Shown here one piece after another: positions 32,746-42,008 of a DNA stretch of 64,000 nt (the stretch's first letter is position 1; each line of letters begins with the position of its first letter). The notes under the pieces were generated by a model, which saw nothing but the letters and a program-made list of their open reading frames with translations, had not been told where the DNA came from and ran no database searches. The DNA is taken from assembly GCA_965204415.1 (NCBI GenBank), contig CBDBEL010000003.1:558001-622000 (forward strand), written 5' to 3'. This DNA comes from Aldehydirespirator sp965204415 (lineage in GTDB: Bacteria > Actinomycetota > Acidimicrobiia > Acidimicrobiales > Aldehydirespiratoraceae). The translations under genes and the position numbers were made by a program.

Positions 32746-34982
32746 TGCCTGCGATGTCCGGATTGCGCGACTTGCAGTGGTCTACGACCTATTCCACCGA
32801 CAAGGAAGACCTCGTCGAGGCCTTCTACCTGCCGTGCCTAAGGCACGCCACCGGCTATTGGCGCGCTGTCGGCTATTTCTCAAGCAGAGTGCTCGCGCTG
32901 ATCTCTCCTGCGATCGAACAGTTCTACGCCCAAGACGGCAGGATGCGGCTAGTGGCGTCTCCTGCTCTGTCCGAGAAGGACAGAGCCACCATCCAGGCTG
33001 CGTATCGACAAGAGACCCACTCAGACCTCCTGCAGCACGATGAGACAGTCATCGCTTGCCTTCGCCGCTACCTAGACCCTGATCGGGTTCAGGCCGATGA
33101 GGAGCGCCTGAGACTCCGGCTGTTGGCTGGCATGATCCGCGACGGCCTGCTTGACATAAGGGTGGCTGTGCGGGTCCACCACGGCGGCGTTGTCGATCTC
33201 TACCACGAGAAGATTGGCGTGTTCTTTGACGCTGTTGGCGATTATGTGACGTTCAACGGCTCGCCGAACGAATCATGGAACGGCTGGGTCCGCAATGCTG
33301 AGAGCTTCGCGCTGCACCGGTCGTGGGCCGCCGAAGCCCAGCACGCTCGCAATGAGCGGGAGCTATTCACCGAGACGTGGGAGCAGCGCCGCCCCGGCGT
33401 GGCGACGTTCCAGCTTCACGACACCGTCGTGTCGGCGCTGCTTGAGCGGTTCCCTCCCATGGACCCCGACGAAGCACGGCGCACAGGCAAGACGTCGTTC
33501 CGGCTGCCCAGACCCGACGACTCGGGATCCGCTGACGGACTCGGGTTGACGGTTCCCGGCTTCGTCGCGGAGCACGGGCTGCGCCCGTATCAGCAGGACT
33601 GCATCGACAAGTGGACCGCAGCCGGGCACCGGGGAACGTTCGCGCTCGCCACCGGGACCGGCAAGACGGTGATAGCGCTGTCCGCGGCGACAGCGTTCGC
33701 GGAGCATCACGCTGGCGAAGGCCGGTCCGCTCTCGTGCTAGTTGTCGTGCCGACCACCGAACTGGCCGAACAATGGCGGCGCAACGCCCGAGAGTTCGGT
33801 TTCAGGCCCACCGTCTGCAACAGCCAAGTCCCGGGCTGGCAGTCCGACGCCGAGCTGGCCCTGTCGGCGTTGCAGGGCTCAAGAGCCAGAGCCGACTGCG
33901 TGATCGTGACCGCGGACACGATGACAGGTGACCGCTGGATGTCCGTGGACAGAACAATCGAGAGCCTCGCCTGCGGCTTGCTTGTGATCGGCGACGAGAT
34001 ACACTCCCTCGGCACTCGGCGCAGGCTAGGCCGCCTCCCGAGACGCTCCGACAGTGCCGTGGGCCGCATCGGGCTGTCCGCCACGCCCCGCCGCCACAAC
34101 GACGAGCACGGCACACAGCAGCTCCTGGCCTACTTCGGGGCTGTCCTGCGCAGCATCGGCATCGCCGAAGCGATCCAGCTCAAGGCGCTCTGCCCCTACA
34201 CCTACATCCCTGTCGTGGTGAATCTCAACAGCGACGAACAAGACGAGTACGACATCCTCAGCCGCAAGATCGGCCAGGCCTGGCAGGCCGCGAACGGCGA
34301 CGAGGAAGAGTTCCATCGCATAGCCGGCAAGTACCTGACCCGCCGTACCGGACTGCGGAGTCACGCCGCCGAGAAAACAGCCCAAGGACTCGAACTCGCC
34401 GCGGCCCGAGGGTCGCTCGGGTACACGATCCTCTACGTGGGCGAAGGCACGCATCCGCTGACTGGCGTGAACCAGCTTGAGCACCTGCTCGGCGAACTCA
34501 ATCAGAAAGGCGTGAGAGCCAACAAGTTCGTCTCCGGCACCGACCCCGAGCAGCGCCGCATGAACCTCGACATGTTCCAGCGCGGCGACCTTGATGTGCT
34601 CGTCGCGATGAGATGCCTCGACGAGGGCGTCGACATCCCGCAGGCCCGTCGGGGCGTCATCTTGGCCTCCACCCAGAATCCCCGCCAGTTCGTGCAACGC
34701 CGAGGCCGTCTGCTGCGCACAGCGCCCGATAAAGACGAAGCAGAACTCGTCGATGTGCTATGTATGCCCGCGCGCCAGCCAGAAAGGGGCAGCCCCAGTT
34801 GGACGGCCGAGCGCAGACTTGTCGCAACTGAACTGACCCGGGCATTGGAACTGGCGGAGGCCGCCCGCAACAGCCCCGACGCGCCCCCGCGAGCGTTGAC
34901 TAACATCATGGCCGCCTACGACCTCATGGAGCTGGCCGCCGGCTACGGCGACGAAGCCAGCTGGATACCGGATACGCCATGA
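32742..34982 (+). CDS. phosphorothioation-associated restriction protein: PLD-like domain plus DEAD/DEAH helicase
   Basis: A 746-aa protein. The N-terminal part has one PLD-type motif, HEKIGVFFD at about 155 followed by FNGSPNES. The helicase part has Walker A ATGTGKT at about 303-309, DEIH at about 418-421, LSATPRR, and QFVQRRGRLLR as motif VI. This architecture matches the family annotated as DNA phosphorothioation system restriction enzyme. It would cut or translocate on unmodified DNA. The start is GTG 32742 or ATG 32745, both overlapping the regulator stop. The stop overlaps the next ATG. Confidence 0.88.
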   Translation: MMPAMSGLRDLQWSTTYSTDKEDLVEAFYLPCLRHATGYWRAVGYFSSRVLALISPAIEQFYAQDGRMRLVASPALSEKDRATIQAAYRQETHSDLLQHDETVIACLRRYLDPDRVQADEERLRLRLLAGMIRDGLLDIRVAVRVHHGGVVDLYHEKIGVFFDAVGDYVTFNGSPNESWNGWVRNAESFALHRSWAAEAQHARNERELFTETWEQRRPGVATFQLHDTVVSALLERFPPMDPDEARRTGKTSFRLPRPDDSGSADGLGLTVPGFVAEHGLRPYQQDCIDKWTAAGHRGTFALATGTGKTVIALSAATAFAEHHAGEGRSALVLVVVPTTELAEQWRRNAREFGFRPTVCNSQVPGWQSDAELALSALQGSRARADCVIVTADTMTGDRWMSVDRTIESLACGLLVIGDEIHSLGTRRRLGRLPRRSDSAVGRIGLSATPRRHNDEHGTQQLLAYFGAVLRSIGIAEAIQLKALCPYTYIPVVVNLNSDEQDEYDILSRKIGQAWQAANGDEEEFHRIAGKYLTRRTGLRSHAAEKTAQGLELAAARGSLGYTILYVGEGTHPLTGVNQLEHLLGELNQKGVRANKFVSGTDPEQRRMNLDMFQRGDLDVLVAMRCLDEGVDIPQARRGVILASTQNPRQFVQRRGRLLRTAPDKDEAELVDVLCMPARQPERGSPSWTAERRLVATELTRALELAEAARNSPDAPPRALTNIMAAYDLMELAAGYGDEASWIPDTP

Positions 34983-35170
34983 CCGATCAGCCCTCATCGA
35001 CAAGGAAACAGGCGCTAGAGATGGTCGGCGGGCTTTCCGAGAACGAACAAGCGACAGCCATGTGGCTGATGGACGAGATCCGTTCCCGGTTCGGCGCATC
35101 CGATCGCTTCGATCCCAACGACCCAGTGTTCTCCGAACTCTCGGACCAACTCGTGTCGCGGCTCCTGTGA
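34979..35170 (+). CDS. 63-aa acidic protein of the restriction cassette
   Basis: A small 63-aa protein starting at an ATGA overlap with the helicase stop and ending one base before the ATPase ATG. It has a predicted helical centre (KQALEMVGGLSENEQATAMW) and an acidic FDPNDPVFSELSDQL segment. No family is recognised. Tight packing between two operon partners argues that it is real; an accessory or inhibitory subunit role is possible. Confidence 0.7.
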   Translation: MTDQPSSTRKQALEMVGGLSENEQATAMWLMDEIRSRFGASDRFDPNDPVFSELSDQLVSRLL

Positions 35171-35171
35171 C

Positions 35172-37262
35172 ATGCGCTTGAAGCGGCTGCACCTCCAGAA
35201 CTGGCGTTCCTTCCCCGCCGCCGACATCGACCTCGACAACGATGTCACGGTGATCGTCGGCCAGAATGGCGCCGGTAAGACAGCGCTGCTGAACGCTTTC
35301 GTTTGGTGCCTTTATGGCGAGACCACAAGCGGCTTCCCACGCAAAAGGGACCTGTGCAATCATCAAGCGAAGCTCGCCCTCGAACCAGGCGAATCCACGA
35401 AGGTCCAGGTCACGGTGGTCTTCTCTCACCGTGACAACGACTACGAGGCACGCCGGTCGATCTCGATCGAGCGGACAGGCACAGACGGAGAAGACTTCGC
35501 CGAGACCGAACCCGACTTCGTGCTCAACATCCATCCCGCGGCGGGCGGCTACCACCGAACGCTCCAAGCCCCAGACGCCGGCCGCGAGGTCCGGGCGATC
35601 CTGCCGCTCGGCCTGAACCCGTACTTCTTCTTCCCGGCCGAAAATATCGGCACCGCCGCCGCTCCCGACTCGGACGCGGGGTCTGTCAAGGAGGCGGTCG
35701 AGATCCTCCTCGGCGTGAAACGCTACGACATCGCGCTCACAGCCATCCGCAAGTCCCTACAGCACAAGAAGCTCAAGGCCAAACAGACAGACGACCTGAA
35801 ACTCGCCAAGGCCCTCCAGGAGGCCGACTCGACCCGCGAGGCATACGACGAGGCGACCGCCAGGCTCAAGCAGATGCCCGACTCCATACGAAACACGAAA
35901 CGCACCCTCGACGAAGCAGAGGCACAGTTCAAGCGATTCGACGGCGCCCGGGCGCTCATCGAACAACGCAGCCAGTTGCAGCGGGATCATGATTTAGCCC
36001 AACGAGAGGCCAAGGACGCTGTGGACCTCCGCAACCGGGTACTGGACGAGGAGTGCTTCAACCTGTTCGGGCTCGGAGTGCTTGAGTCAGCCCGCGGGGT
36101 GCTCGACAAGGCCAAAGCCGACCGCCAGCTGCCGCCCAAGGTGTCCGCAGGACTGCTCGACGCGCTAATCGACGGCACGGATCCCTGCATCTGCGGCACC
36201 CCGATCACCGACGCCGAGCGGGGAACTCTCCGCAAGCTGCGCGCGACCATCGTCGAGGACGCTCTTGTCGAAGCCGCTAGCACGATCCGCGCCCGCGTCA
36301 CCCAGAGGCACGCCCGCCTCCGTGGCAGGCCTGACGCCGAACAACCCCACAAGCGACTTCAAGGCGCTCAGACTGCGATCCACGACGCTCACGCTCGAAG
36401 GAAGACGCTGGAGGACGCCCTCAAGGAGTTCGACATACCCGATTGGACCACTGCGGATCCCAGCGCGACCTGGCGGGAGTACCAGCGTAAACACACCGCG
36501 CTCCTACAGGAGCAGCAAGACCTCGAGATCGTCTGTGAGAACTTGTTGCAGAAGCGCCGCGCGGCCGACAACAAGTACAGCCAGCTGGCCCGCCAGAAGG
36601 ACAGCTCCGACAAGGTCGTCAACGCCAGAGGGCACCTTCAGAACCTTGAGAACACGTTCGAGAACCTTCATCGGCTATTCAGCAGCAGTGCCCGCGGGGA
36701 CACGCAGCGCATCATGAACTCCATCGCCCGCGACGTCTTCTTGCGGGACTACACGATCCATCTGACCGACCGGTTCGAGCTCAAGGTCCGCCAGGACGGG
36801 CTGGACGTTGGGGCGTCGTCGGGGGAGAGCGCCTGGGTGACGTTCGCTTTCGTGGGTGCTCTGGCCCGGCTGATCCCCCAGTACGAAGACATCGAGGACA
36901 TGGACGAGGCCGGCGACGCTGAACTCGACCCTGCCCAGGGTTACCCTCTGGTGCTTGACGCCCCGTTCTCGCCGTTCGGGGCGGAATACGCGACACAGTT
37001 CGCGGCGCAGCTGCCGGGCCTGGCGAAGCAGTCGGTGATAATCATCCGCGAGGACCAGATCGATCATCTCGACCCGATCATGGCAGCAAGCGACACGTCG
37101 GTGGCCGCGTACCTTCTGTGTTTGCACGGACCCCGCGACGACGTCCAGCAGACCATCACCTGGGGCAACAAGAACTGGGGCGACCGGTCTGTCAGGCCCT
37201 ACGTGCAACCAGCCGGAGACCCCTCTAAGGTGCGTACCGAGATCTTGGCTTTACCGACATGA
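35172..37262 (+). CDS. SMC/Rad50-like ATPase of the restriction cassette (DndD-like paralogue)
   Basis: A 696-aa ABC-type SMC ATPase. Walker A GQNGAGKT is at 30-37. Two helical arms (about 180-325 and 360-505) are separated by CICG (Cys339, Cys341) where Rad50-like proteins have a zinc hook. The signature-like GASSGES is at 547-553 and the Walker B PLVLDAPFSPFG at about 592. It resembles DndD but is a separate, second ATPase in the island, next to the restriction helicase. It probably senses or handles DNA ends for restriction; that is inference. Its stop overlaps the next ATG. Confidence 0.85.
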   Translation: MRLKRLHLQNWRSFPAADIDLDNDVTVIVGQNGAGKTALLNAFVWCLYGETTSGFPRKRDLCNHQAKLALEPGESTKVQVTVVFSHRDNDYEARRSISIERTGTDGEDFAETEPDFVLNIHPAAGGYHRTLQAPDAGREVRAILPLGLNPYFFFPAENIGTAAAPDSDAGSVKEAVEILLGVKRYDIALTAIRKSLQHKKLKAKQTDDLKLAKALQEADSTREAYDEATARLKQMPDSIRNTKRTLDEAEAQFKRFDGARALIEQRSQLQRDHDLAQREAKDAVDLRNRVLDEECFNLFGLGVLESARGVLDKAKADRQLPPKVSAGLLDALIDGTDPCICGTPITDAERGTLRKLRATIVEDALVEAASTIRARVTQRHARLRGRPDAEQPHKRLQGAQTAIHDAHARRKTLEDALKEFDIPDWTTADPSATWREYQRKHTALLQEQQDLEIVCENLLQKRRAADNKYSQLARQKDSSDKVVNARGHLQNLENTFENLHRLFSSSARGDTQRIMNSIARDVFLRDYTIHLTDRFELKVRQDGLDVGASSGESAWVTFAFVGALARLIPQYEDIEDMDEAGDAELDPAQGYPLVLDAPFSPFGAEYATQFAAQLPGLAKQSVIIIREDQIDHLDPIMAASDTSVAAYLLCLHGPRDDVQQTITWGNKNWGDRSVRPYVQPAGDPSKVRTEILALPT

Positions 37263-37753
37263 CCAATCAACGCCCAAAGACTCGCTCAAAGACTAGGGTG
37301 GACATCTCTAACGACAACGCGCCGGTGATCGAGGCTCTGGGCGAGCCGGCCGGGCCGGCATCGGTGTTCCAGTACCAGGCGAAGGCGCTCGTGTTCGCAG
37401 CAGCGGTCGGCTATCACTTCAACCAGTACGAGCCTGCCCACAGCCAAACGAAGAAAGCAATCCACTTTGAGCAGATCGAGGGGGCGACCGATCTGGGCAG
37501 CGATCTCGTCGCCGTGTTCGCTCTGGCCCGGGCGCAGAGCATTGGTGTTATCGCACCACGGGACTCACCAGGCGACTCCGAAGCGGGATCAGACGCCCAC
37601 GAGGATCCCGTGGCGATCTTGGAGGGATACGTCAACGGGGGGCTGTCCTACATCCGCAAACAGAGCTTCGACCCGGCCAAGCCTATCGAAGCCGTACTCG
37701 CTCTTGTCCGCACTTTGGACCCGGAGGGTTCGGGCTTCTTCAGCCGTTCCTGA
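37259..37753 (+). CDS. small phosphorothioation-associated protein (assoc_4-like)
   Basis: A 164-aa protein. The core FQYQAKALVFAAAVGYHF and the later VFALARAQSIGVI with ILEGYVNGGLSYIRKQ resemble, by memory, the protein family labelled DNA phosphorothioation-associated protein 4; the match should be confirmed. It overlaps the ATPase stop (ATGA) and its 3' end overlaps the convergent methyltransferase-like gene by 14 bases. Its function is unknown. Confidence 0.65.
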   Translation: MTNQRPKTRSKTRVDISNDNAPVIEALGEPAGPASVFQYQAKALVFAAAVGYHFNQYEPAHSQTKKAIHFEQIEGATDLGSDLVAVFALARAQSIGVIAPRDSPGDSEAGSDAHEDPVAILEGYVNGGLSYIRKQSFDPAKPIEAVLALVRTLDPEGSGFFSRS

Positions 37754-39203
37754 CGCGCACCACCCGGTGCCCTCGTAGCGTGACACCGCAGGCCGCTAGG
37801 CGTTCTTGCCATCCGCGCAGGTTGCCTATCTCGCGTGTGCCGCCGCTGAGCAGCCCGAACCTTTCCTCTTGCGCTGCGAGCCGTGCGAACTTGTCGTGCT
37901 GCGGGTAGTCGCCGGTGACGAAGGTCTCTTTGCGGTGCAGGATCGGCGGGTTGTCTGAGTTTGAGTAGTCGCGTTCGTCGACGTCGAGGGCTCCGATGCG
38001 GACGTAGGTCGTGCGGCGCAGCACCGGATGAGGGTCGCGATCAAAGTCTGGGTATTCCAGGTAGGAGACCTTCGCTTTGTCGGTGGCTAGCTTGATCAAG
38101 TTGGCGTCGGGGATTTCTCCGACTAGCCATCGGGCACACCCCTCATAGACCCGCAGAACGTGCGGGAGTTCGTGAAGCGCCGATTTGTGGATGTACAGCG
38201 CGCCGGGCAGTCGCTTGCCGACGGTTGAGTCGTCCGCGGCGTCAGAGATCACCTGCTGGTCGCCGGCTGAGAACAGCAGGCAGTCGGCTTCCGCGGTGGC
38301 CTGCTTGTATGACCCGACCAGCCCTCGAACGTCATAGCGCGTGGCCTCGGGCAGCCCGGTGAATGTCGGACGGCGGTTGAGCTTCAGCAAGGCAAGATCC
38401 GCCAGCAGGTCAAGTCTACGTTCGGCAGTGACCGCGTCCCAGTCGGTGCCGGGAGTCACCGCTGCCGCGACTCGCCAGGCACGTCTCACAGAGCCGACTG
38501 CGTCGACAATGCTCTGTTGGAGGTCGAGTTGCTCGGTCTTGGCGGGCAGCCTGCCTCGTTCAGCGAAGAACTCAATCAGAGCGTCGATGGATGAGCGGTG
38601 CTCGTCATAGACCCGATCACTTCGCGACACCGCGACCGCGACCTGCCGCCGACGGCGAGTACGCAACAAGAACTCGTTGGCGTCGCGCTCATGCTTGAAG
38701 GCAACGAAGACCCCCGGAGCGATCGCGATCGTCTCCGTCTCGAGTACCTCGTCAAGCCAGCCCCGCAGTTCCGACTGCTTGTAGAACTTCTGGAATGTGC
38801 CGTGACCGGTCAGGAGTCCGTCACCGCATGCGCGGCCAACTGAGAGGTTGCGCTGTTCGATGTCGAGTCGTGCCGACACGACGAGGGCCCGTTCAGCAAG
38901 TTTCCACGCACCGAGCACTGTGTCGCGGCGTTCCGAAGGGTCGGCGATGACGTTGATTACGTATCCGAGGTTCACGACCTCTGCGGCTGTCTTATGGGCG
39001 TCAGGTTTGAAGTGCGGATCCCAGCCAGTCGCGCGAATGCCGGCGTCCGCGAGTCCGGCCAAGTCCTCGCCGCGACCGCATCCGTAGTCGAAGAAGGTGC
39101 TGTCAGCAGCGATGAGGTCGAGGTCGACAGCTAGCCGCACGGGCCGCGACAGGGTTCCTCGAATGATCGCGGTGCGATGCCGCTGCTCGGCGTGTGTGGT
39201 CAC
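37740..39203 (-). CDS. DNA phosphorothioation-associated putative methyltransferase
   Basis: A 487-aa protein. The N-terminal part has a SAM-type motif, FFDYGCGRGEDLAGL, followed by ATGWDPHF and VVNLGYVINVIADP, a degenerate methyltransferase core. The C-terminal half (LPHVLRVYEGCARWLVGEIP, ANLIKLATDKAKVSYLEYPDF) is characteristic of the family found with Dnd loci. Whether it methylates DNA is not known. It starts in a 4-base overlap with the dndA stop, so the two form a minus-strand operon facing away from dndCDE. Confidence 0.88.
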   Translation of the reverse strand: MTTHAEQRHRTAIIRGTLSRPVRLAVDLDLIAADSTFFDYGCGRGEDLAGLADAGIRATGWDPHFKPDAHKTAAEVVNLGYVINVIADPSERRDTVLGAWKLAERALVVSARLDIEQRNLSVGRACGDGLLTGHGTFQKFYKQSELRGWLDEVLETETIAIAPGVFVAFKHERDANEFLLRTRRRRQVAVAVSRSDRVYDEHRSSIDALIEFFAERGRLPAKTEQLDLQQSIVDAVGSVRRAWRVAAAVTPGTDWDAVTAERRLDLLADLALLKLNRRPTFTGLPEATRYDVRGLVGSYKQATAEADCLLFSAGDQQVISDAADDSTVGKRLPGALYIHKSALHELPHVLRVYEGCARWLVGEIPDANLIKLATDKAKVSYLEYPDFDRDPHPVLRRTTYVRIGALDVDERDYSNSDNPPILHRKETFVTGDYPQHDKFARLAAQEERFGLLSGGTREIGNLRGWQERLAACGVTLRGHRVVRVRNG

Positions 39204-40339
39204 CGCAGCGCGGCGGCTAGGCGACTGGTCACCTCCGCCCAGTCCACGTCAACGGGGGCGTGGGACCACGAGATGCGCAACGCGCCCTCAGCGCGCTGAG
39301 GCTCCAATCCCATCGCTGTAAGGACGTGCGAAGGCTCATAGGAACTTGACGTGCATGCGGAGCCGTTGGACACAGCGACGACGTCTCGCAGGATCATCAT
39401 GGCTGCTTCGGCGTCGAGTCCTGGGATGGACAGGTTCATCACATGAGGCAGCACCCGTTGCTGGTCGCCGTTGTAGACGGGGCCGAGCGCGTCGAACGCG
39501 GCGATTACCCTGTTGCGCTGAGCGGTACACGCCGATGACCGGCCGTCTTGTTCTGCTGTAGCTAGGCGGCATGCTTCGCCTAGCCCAGCGACGAGGGGCA
39601 CCGGCACGGTGCCGGGGCGCAGGCCCCGTTCCTGGCCGCCGCCGAACATCAGCGGCTGCAGCGGACAGCGGGTGTATCCGCGGCGCCGGGCGATGAGCGC
39701 TCCGACGCCCATCGGGCCATGCAGTTTGTGCCCGGACATCGAGATCATGTCGATGCGCTTGTGGGCGAGTCCGCCGGTCTTGGCGTAGGTCTGTGCCGCG
39801 TCGACATGCCAGTAGGCGGGATGGTCTCCCAGTGTGTCGGCGATCTCGGTGAGCGGCTGCACGACGCCGGTCTCGTTGTTGGCGTGCATAGTGGACACGA
39901 CAAAGGTGCTGGGGCGCAGCCGGCTAGCGATCTCGGCGGGGTCAACCCAGCCCCGCTGCGTGACGGGGACGAGTTCCGTCTCGACGTCGTGGGTGTCTGC
40001 GAGCGATTGGAGCGGTTCCAGCACAGCCTTGTGCTCAATCGCCAGCGCGAGAGCGTGGAGCCTCCCGGTGGCCTGCGCCTGGGAGGCAAGTCCTAGCAGG
40101 GCAAGGTTGTTGGCTTCTGTGGCTCCCGAGGTGAACACCACTTCGTCGGGTTTCGCTTCGGACACGGCAGCTACGTGGGATCTAGCTTCCTCGACAGCGC
40201 GCGCGGCGGTAACGCCGTACTCGTGGCTGCGGGATCCGGCGTTGCCGAAGTCGATCTCCATGTAGTGCCGCACCGCCGCCGAGACACGCGAATCGACTGG
40301 CGTCGTCGCGCAAAAGTCGAGGTAGGCACCCGTGGGCAT
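39200..40339 (-). CDS. dndA: cysteine desulfurase supplying sulfur for DNA phosphorothioation
   Basis: A 379-aa IscS/NifS-fold PLP enzyme. YLDFCATTPVD opens it, HVDAAQ lies before the PLP lysine (Lys205 in SMSGHKLHG), GLRPGT is the phosphate loop and NGSACTSSSYEPSH holds the catalytic Cys329. It takes sulfur from cysteine and passes it to DndC. The ATG at 40339 is preferred over the GTG at 40366 because the family N-terminus begins immediately after it. It is divergent from dndC across a 115-bp gap. Confidence 0.93.
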   Translation of the reverse strand: MPTGAYLDFCATTPVDSRVSAAVRHYMEIDFGNAGSRSHEYGVTAARAVEEARSHVAAVSEAKPDEVVFTSGATEANNLALLGLASQAQATGRLHALALAIEHKAVLEPLQSLADTHDVETELVPVTQRGWVDPAEIASRLRPSTFVVSTMHANNETGVVQPLTEIADTLGDHPAYWHVDAAQTYAKTGGLAHKRIDMISMSGHKLHGPMGVGALIARRRGYTRCPLQPLMFGGGQERGLRPGTVPVPLVAGLGEACRLATAEQDGRSSACTAQRNRVIAAFDALGPVYNGDQQRVLPHVMNLSIPGLDAEAAMMILRDVVAVSNGSACTSSSYEPSHVLTAMGLEPQRAEGALRISWSHAPVDVDWAEVTSRLAAALR

Positions 40340-40454
40340 CGAGGTTCCGTCCCCTCGTCGTGTCACTGCCTAAGCCTACAATCCCGTCAGCGGACGCCCC
40401 GTGGGTTGGCGCTGGTGTGCCTATCATGCGGGGACCAAGCGAACGAAGGGCTCT
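40340..40454. promoter_or_regulatory. divergent dndA / dndC promoter region
   Basis: This 115-bp gap must hold promoters for both arms of the modification module. On the plus strand, TATCAT in GCCTATCATGCGG is a good -10-like hexamer before dndC, but no matching -35 at normal spacing was seen. No strong palindrome is present. No dndB-like repressor gene was found in the window. Confidence 0.4.
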
Positions 40455-42008
40455 ATGGCGGACACGGCTGTGAAGGTGGAGATCGGGCGGGCACAGCCGA
40501 ACGCGTCGGCGTTCGCAGAGCGTGGCCTGCGCCGCGAGATCGAGGTCCTCGTCAGCCAGGTTCAGGATCTGTATCGCGCTGACGGCATCCCGTGGGTCGT
40601 CGGTTACTCCGGCGGCAAGGACTCCACCGCCACATTGCAGTTGGTGTGGTCAGCCTTGCGGTCCCTTCCACAGCACGAGCGCACCAAGCCGGTGTATGTC
40701 ATCACCAACGACACTCTCGTGGAGAACCCAGCGGTGGCCGCGTGGGTGCAGCGGTCTCACGCAGCGATCAACAGCGCGGCAGCCGACCAGAGCCTCCCCA
40801 TCACTACGCATCTGCTGTCACCGGAGGTGCCTGAGACGTTCTGGGTGAACCTCATCGGTCGGGGCTACCCCGCGCCGAACCGCAGGTTCCGGTGGTGCAC
40901 CGAGCGGATGAAGATCAACCCCACCGTCCGCTTCATCCGCTCCATAGTCCAAAAGAACGGTGAGGCAATCCTCGTGCTAGGCGCCCGCCGCGCAGAATCG
41001 GCCGCCCGGGCGGCACGCATCGACCACTACGACCGCCAGTCCGTCAGGGACAACCTCAACCCCCACAACGACCTCCCGTCCGCCCTCGTGTACAAGCCGA
41101 TCGTCGACTGGGCAAACGACGACGTGTGGCTGTACCTCATGCAGGTCTCCAACCCGTGGGGATTCGACAACAAGCAACTGCTCACGATGTACCGCACGGC
41201 CTCGCCCGATGCGGAGTGCCCGGTCGTCGTGGACACCACCACCCCGTCGTGTGGGAACTCCCGGTTCGGTTGCTGGACCTGCACAGTGGTCGAGAAGGAC
41301 AAGTCGATGTCAGCCATGATCCAGAACGACACCGAGAAGGAGTGGATGCAGCCGCTGCTCGACGTGCGCGACCGTATCGCTGACCTCGAAGCAGGCCGCG
41401 AAATGCGGGATTTCCGGCGATCCCATGGTCGGGTATCGCTATACAACGGCCGCTATGTGCCCGGACCCTACAAACAAGAGGCCCGCGCTGAGTGGTTGCG
41501 ACTGGTGCTGGAAGCACAGACCTGGGTCCGCGAGAACGGACCCAAAGATGTTCGCGACATCGAACTCATCCCAGCCGATCAACTGCACGAGATCCGCAGA
41601 ATCTGGGTCTCAGAGAAACACGAACACGAAGACCTGCTACCAGCCATCTACGAGAAGGCCACCGGCGAGCAGTTCCCGGGGCCGGCGCGCTTTGATGACC
41701 AGTTCCCGTTCCAGGGCGCTGATCTCGAAGAGCTGCGCGCGATGTGCAAATCCGACCTCCAGTACGAGCTGCTGCGAGAACTGGTGTCGGTCGAACACAA
41801 CCACCGCATGGTGGTGCAGCGCAGCCGACACTGGGACGACATCGAAGCCGCCTTCAACCGATCCGGGTTCGAATCGCCCGAGGAGGCCATCAACTTGGCG
41901 CGAGCCCTCGTGAGAAGTCACCAGTCCGTCGCAGCCGGGGATCGAGCCGACTTCAGCGCTTCACTAGTAGAAGTAGCCCAAGGCGCCGAAGGCAACGAGA
42001 CGACTTGA
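40455..42008 (+). CDS. dndC: DndC, PAPS-reductase-like ATP pyrophosphatase with [4Fe-4S] cluster
   Basis: A 517-aa PAPS-reductase-fold protein. The PP-loop SGGKDST is at 52-58. Four cysteines suit a [4Fe-4S] cluster: Cys148 (RFRWCTERMK), Cys266, Cys273 and Cys276 (SCGNSRFGCWTC). DndC activates the DNA backbone phosphate or sulfur carrier with ATP and transfers the sulfur from DndA. The ATG at 40455 is at the conserved N-terminus; an upstream GTG adds a poor leader. The stop overlaps the dndD ATG (TGATG). Confidence 0.95.
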   Translation: MADTAVKVEIGRAQPNASAFAERGLRREIEVLVSQVQDLYRADGIPWVVGYSGGKDSTATLQLVWSALRSLPQHERTKPVYVITNDTLVENPAVAAWVQRSHAAINSAAADQSLPITTHLLSPEVPETFWVNLIGRGYPAPNRRFRWCTERMKINPTVRFIRSIVQKNGEAILVLGARRAESAARAARIDHYDRQSVRDNLNPHNDLPSALVYKPIVDWANDDVWLYLMQVSNPWGFDNKQLLTMYRTASPDAECPVVVDTTTPSCGNSRFGCWTCTVVEKDKSMSAMIQNDTEKEWMQPLLDVRDRIADLEAGREMRDFRRSHGRVSLYNGRYVPGPYKQEARAEWLRLVLEAQTWVRENGPKDVRDIELIPADQLHEIRRIWVSEKHEHEDLLPAIYEKATGEQFPGPARFDDQFPFQGADLEELRAMCKSDLQYELLRELVSVEHNHRMVVQRSRHWDDIEAAFNRSGFESPEEAINLARALVRSHQSVAAGDRADFSASLVEVAQGAEGNETT

